This document shows, piece after piece, positions 62,039 through 64,000 of a stretch of 64,000 nt of DNA. Where the stretch lies: NCBI GenBank assembly GCA_014799465.1, contig JAAVHZ010000006.1:186001-250000 (forward strand). The letters are read 5' to 3'. The position numbers were made by a program, and so were the translations under genes. Position 1 is the stretch's first letter. Each line of letters begins with the position of its first letter. Source of the stretch: Lachnospiraceae bacterium. Its GTDB lineage: Bacteria; Bacillota; Clostridia; Lachnospirales; Lachnospiraceae. The notes below the pieces were generated by a model. The model was not told where the DNA came from. It saw only the letters and a list, made by a program, of their open reading frames with translations, and did not search any database.

Positions 62039-62635
62039 AAACTTGAGGGAATACAGCGGATAGATGAGACTCCGATACACAAAGCAGTAAGGGAAGCATT
62101 TGTGAATCTTATTATACATGCCGACTATTTGATGGATGCAGGTGTTCTGAAAGTAATAAAAAGGTCAAATGGTTTTGAATTTACGAATCCGGGTATTCTG
62201 AAGCTTCCTTTAGAGGATATTTACCGGGGCGGGAATTCAAAATCAAGAAATCCGCATATGCAGACTATGCTTAGAATGGTTGGATTTGGAGACAACGCAG
62301 GTTCCGGCTTTCCCTCTATATTGGCAACTTGAAAAGAAGAAGGTTGGGTGAAACCGGAACTGATAGAAGATACCGCCCTTAATCAGGTGACGCTTTATCT
62401 TAAAATGATTCCGGAACATGGAGAACAATCAGCAAAAAAAGTAGCAGAAAAATCAGCAGAATCAGCAGAAATATCAGCAGAAATGCAAGAAGTATTGTAT
62501 AAGACAGAAGAGATTGCTGAAAAAATAGGATTAAAAGGACCAAGGACAAGACAGCTGCTGAACGAACTGGTGGCAATGGGCAGATTAACCTGCACTGCAA
62601 CCACAAAAAACAGAAGGTATATAAGAATTGAATAA
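62039..62635 (+). pseudogene. Remnant of an AlbA-2/HATPase_c_4-type ATP-binding regulator
   Basis: Starting near 62039 the frame reads ETPIHKAVREAFVNLIIHADY, FTNPGILKLPLEDIYRGG and NPHMQTMLRMVGFGDNAGSG, as in the C-terminal half of RecG-like AlbA_2 proteins. It then meets a TGA at 62330-62332 where a Trp is expected (ILAT-stop-KEEGWVKPEL) and continues in the same frame to a winged-helix end at 62635. The N-terminal domain is missing and the upstream part is frameshifted. Confidence 0.75.
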
Positions 62636-62776
62636 AGTAAGGAATGGCGTGAAAAGTGCAATGAGATAAGTATTTTATCAAAATAGCGGACATGGAATTG
62701 CTGTGTATAGGACAAAATTTGCTTATATTTGGCATATGTATGATTGCCTTTAATGCTTAGATGGAGGAAATGGAAA

Positions 62777-63094
62777 ATGGTTGAGCCATCAAAAAGAGAC
62801 TGGAAATTATATAGGGAGAAAATTGGTGAATGGCAGGAACATTACATGGAGCAGTTGGTAAAGGAATATGCGGACTATTTATGTAGCGACTTGCCTGCAT
62901 CCACCAAGTTTTGGGAGATAGAGAAAAGGATTAAGAGAGACAGAAAAACGCCAGGTGTTTGCATTGAGTTAAGAAAATCTGACATGTTTTGGGACATCGC
63001 AGGACTGATTAATGATAAGGTCATTTCAATGGATGATCTGGAAGAATTTAGTGATGATTTAAAAGAAGCAGTAGCCCTGATTTTGAGAAGATGA
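62777..63094 (+). CDS. Small hypothetical protein
   Basis: A 105-residue soluble protein, rich in Trp, Lys and Glu, starting MVEPSKRDWKLYREKIGEW and ending in DLKEAVALILRR. I have seen such sequences in related genomes without a function. The ATG at 62777 has GGAGG 9 bases upstream and is preferred over an earlier in-frame ATG. Confidence 0.65.
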   Translation: MVEPSKRDWKLYREKIGEWQEHYMEQLVKEYADYLCSDLPASTKFWEIEKRIKRDRKTPGVCIELRKSDMFWDIAGLINDKVISMDDLEEFSDDLKEAVALILRR

Positions 63095-63099
63095 AAATG

Positions 63100-63416
63100 A
63101 TGTATTTACTGTTTGATATTGAAACATAGTGTCATAAAAAGTGTTTGCTTTTTATTGAAATCAGAGTCATAATGCATAGATGGATTGATAAACCACATTC
63201 ACATTATTCTTTGATTGGGATTTGTAGGTTGACAAAGGAGAATGTAAGCCACCGGATATCATGATAATGATGAAAAATGGTGCTGGTACTGATTTGGTAC
63301 TACTTTTAAAGTTACGAGGAATAATATGAGAAATTCAAATACTATCTATACAATTATGTATAGACAAACGATAAAAATTAGAATGATATATAAAAAGCTT
63401 TGCGAGTTCGAGTATT
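63100..63416. other. Gene-free stretch
   Basis: About 320 bases without a credible gene or structure; AT-rich, with several short frames only. Confidence 0.4.
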
Positions 63417-63638
63417 TTGAGATATTATGACGATTTTTCAAACAAATTATTTGAATTGTGGTGTTTATATAATATTAAGCAAACTTTCGAGTGTGTTTTT
63501 CTGCTTGATAAATGTTCACATAGTTTGCATCCATTATCTGAATTGAGAGGATATATACAAAAAAATGTTAAACAAAACAAAATTTTATTGGAGGATGCAG
63601 TGGATATTCTTAGAAAATTAAATGAAAGTATCGGATGA
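63417..63638 (+). pseudogene. Unidentified coding fragment
   Basis: A 73-codon frame open further upstream encodes RYYDDFSNKLFELWCLYNIK and continues to LEDAVDILRKLNESIG. It lacks a ribosome-binding site and probable start, and looks like the tail of a longer protein. I cannot assign it. Confidence 0.4.
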
Positions 63639-63866
63639 TTGTCTGCCCATACAACGGTAATGACTTATGAAGATTTAATTGTTACAAGACAAATTGTCCT
63701 TGGAATAGGAAATTTAAATATATTTTATACATTAAAGGATGTCCGATAGAAAAAGAACATTAAAAGGGAATATGTTGCAAATATTATTTAACTAGGGTAT
63801 CATATAAGTAGTAAGAGTGAATCTTTATTTTATGCTGTGCTGATAAAAACAGAAAGGACTGATTAT

Positions 63867-64000
63867 ATGGCTGTAGCATTAAAAGAAGATTACCAAAGAG
63901 CTTTGGATGAACAGAAAAAAGAAGTTCGAGAGCTTGTAATGGCAGGCTTGGAGCAGATAAAAGCGGGAAAGACAAAAAACTTTAATACTGTGTGTGACAG
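63867..64000 (+). CDS. Probable antitoxin-like small protein, cut by window end
   Basis: The gene begins MAVALKEDYQRALDEQKKEV after AAAGGA 8 bases upstream and contains LVMAGLEQIKAGKTKNFNTVCDR before the window ends. The LEQIKAGKTKNF-type segment resembles RelB-like antitoxins paired with RelE/ParE toxins. The toxin would lie beyond the window. Confidence 0.5.
   Translation, partial: MAVALKEDYQRALDEQKKEVRELVMAGLEQIKAGKTKNFNTVCD

Overview
The window looks like chromosome from an anaerobic, butyrate-forming low-GC member of the Clostridia, most probably Lachnospiraceae. Three things point there: a complete acetyl-CoA to butyryl-CoA operon (thl-crt-hbd-bcd-etfB-etfA), a separate butyryl-CoA:acetate CoA-transferase (but), and an [FeFe] hydrogenase placed right after etfA. 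Lineage-typical genes (DUF3877, DUF1836, YerC, secreted proteins with fibronectin-like ends) agree. Family-level placement is inference; no rRNA marker is present.

Layout. 1-2.9 kb: the end of a Thr/Glu-repeat surface protein, an Rpn/PD-(D/E)XK gene, and decayed second copies of both. 3-4.6 kb: but plus a small membrane protein (minus strand). 5-6.5 kb: DUF3137/LemA pair. 6.6-11.6 kb (minus): a secreted M4 metalloprotease broken by an A9 frameshift and an in-frame TGA, followed by two lipoprotein copies, one with a nonsense codon. 12-20 kb: coaD, the butyrate operon, hydrogenase. 20-25.8 kb: an EAL phosphodiesterase, a SEC-C protein, an unknown membrane protein, a methyltransferase, hslO. 26-30.8 kb: cold-shock gene, two tandem paralogues of a Trp/Asp-repeat secreted protein, the second behind a c-di-GMP-I riboswitch, then PHP, YerC and DUF1836 genes. 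31-33.3 kb: a toxin-less immunity-type gene cluster. 33.4-39.2 kb: PspA-like, SPFH-zinc ribbon, pcrA, rlmD. 39.3-42.5 kb: TetR/aldo-keto reductase pair and a RelA/SpoT-domain protein. 43-46.8 kb (minus): ECF sigma, anti-sigma, ABC transporter operon. 47-50 kb: TfoX-C, ECF-transporter S component, DUF3877, mnmA. 50-56.9 kb: a sulfur-amino-acid cluster (LysR, trans-sulfuration enzyme, C-S lyase, glutamate-cysteine ligase, class II glutamine amidotransferase, cysK) ending in a divergent tRNA-Cys-like gene. 57-64 kb: a decayed defence/mobile island holding an intact DUF1016 nuclease and AAA_13 ATPase pair.

How genes work together. Thl, Crt, Hbd and Bcd/Etf reduce acetoacetyl-CoA to butyryl-CoA; But exchanges CoA with acetate; the hydrogenase is a plausible sink for ferredoxin reduced by electron bifurcation. 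The EAL enzyme lies about 5.5 kb before the c-di-GMP riboswitch, so c-di-GMP may be both degraded and sensed in this neighbourhood. The cysteine cluster pairs formation and removal of gamma-glutamyl groups with C-S cleavage, an arrangement I cannot assign to a textbook pathway.

Most notable signals: (1) the paralogue pair in which one leader lost its c-di-GMP aptamer exactly between two 10-bp direct repeats; (2) the non-canonical tRNA-Cys-like gene beside cysK; (3) the gamma-glutamyl/C-S lyase operon and the attenuator-type cysK leader; (4) the DUF1016-AAA_13 pair; (5) recurrent single-base lesions in accessory genes.
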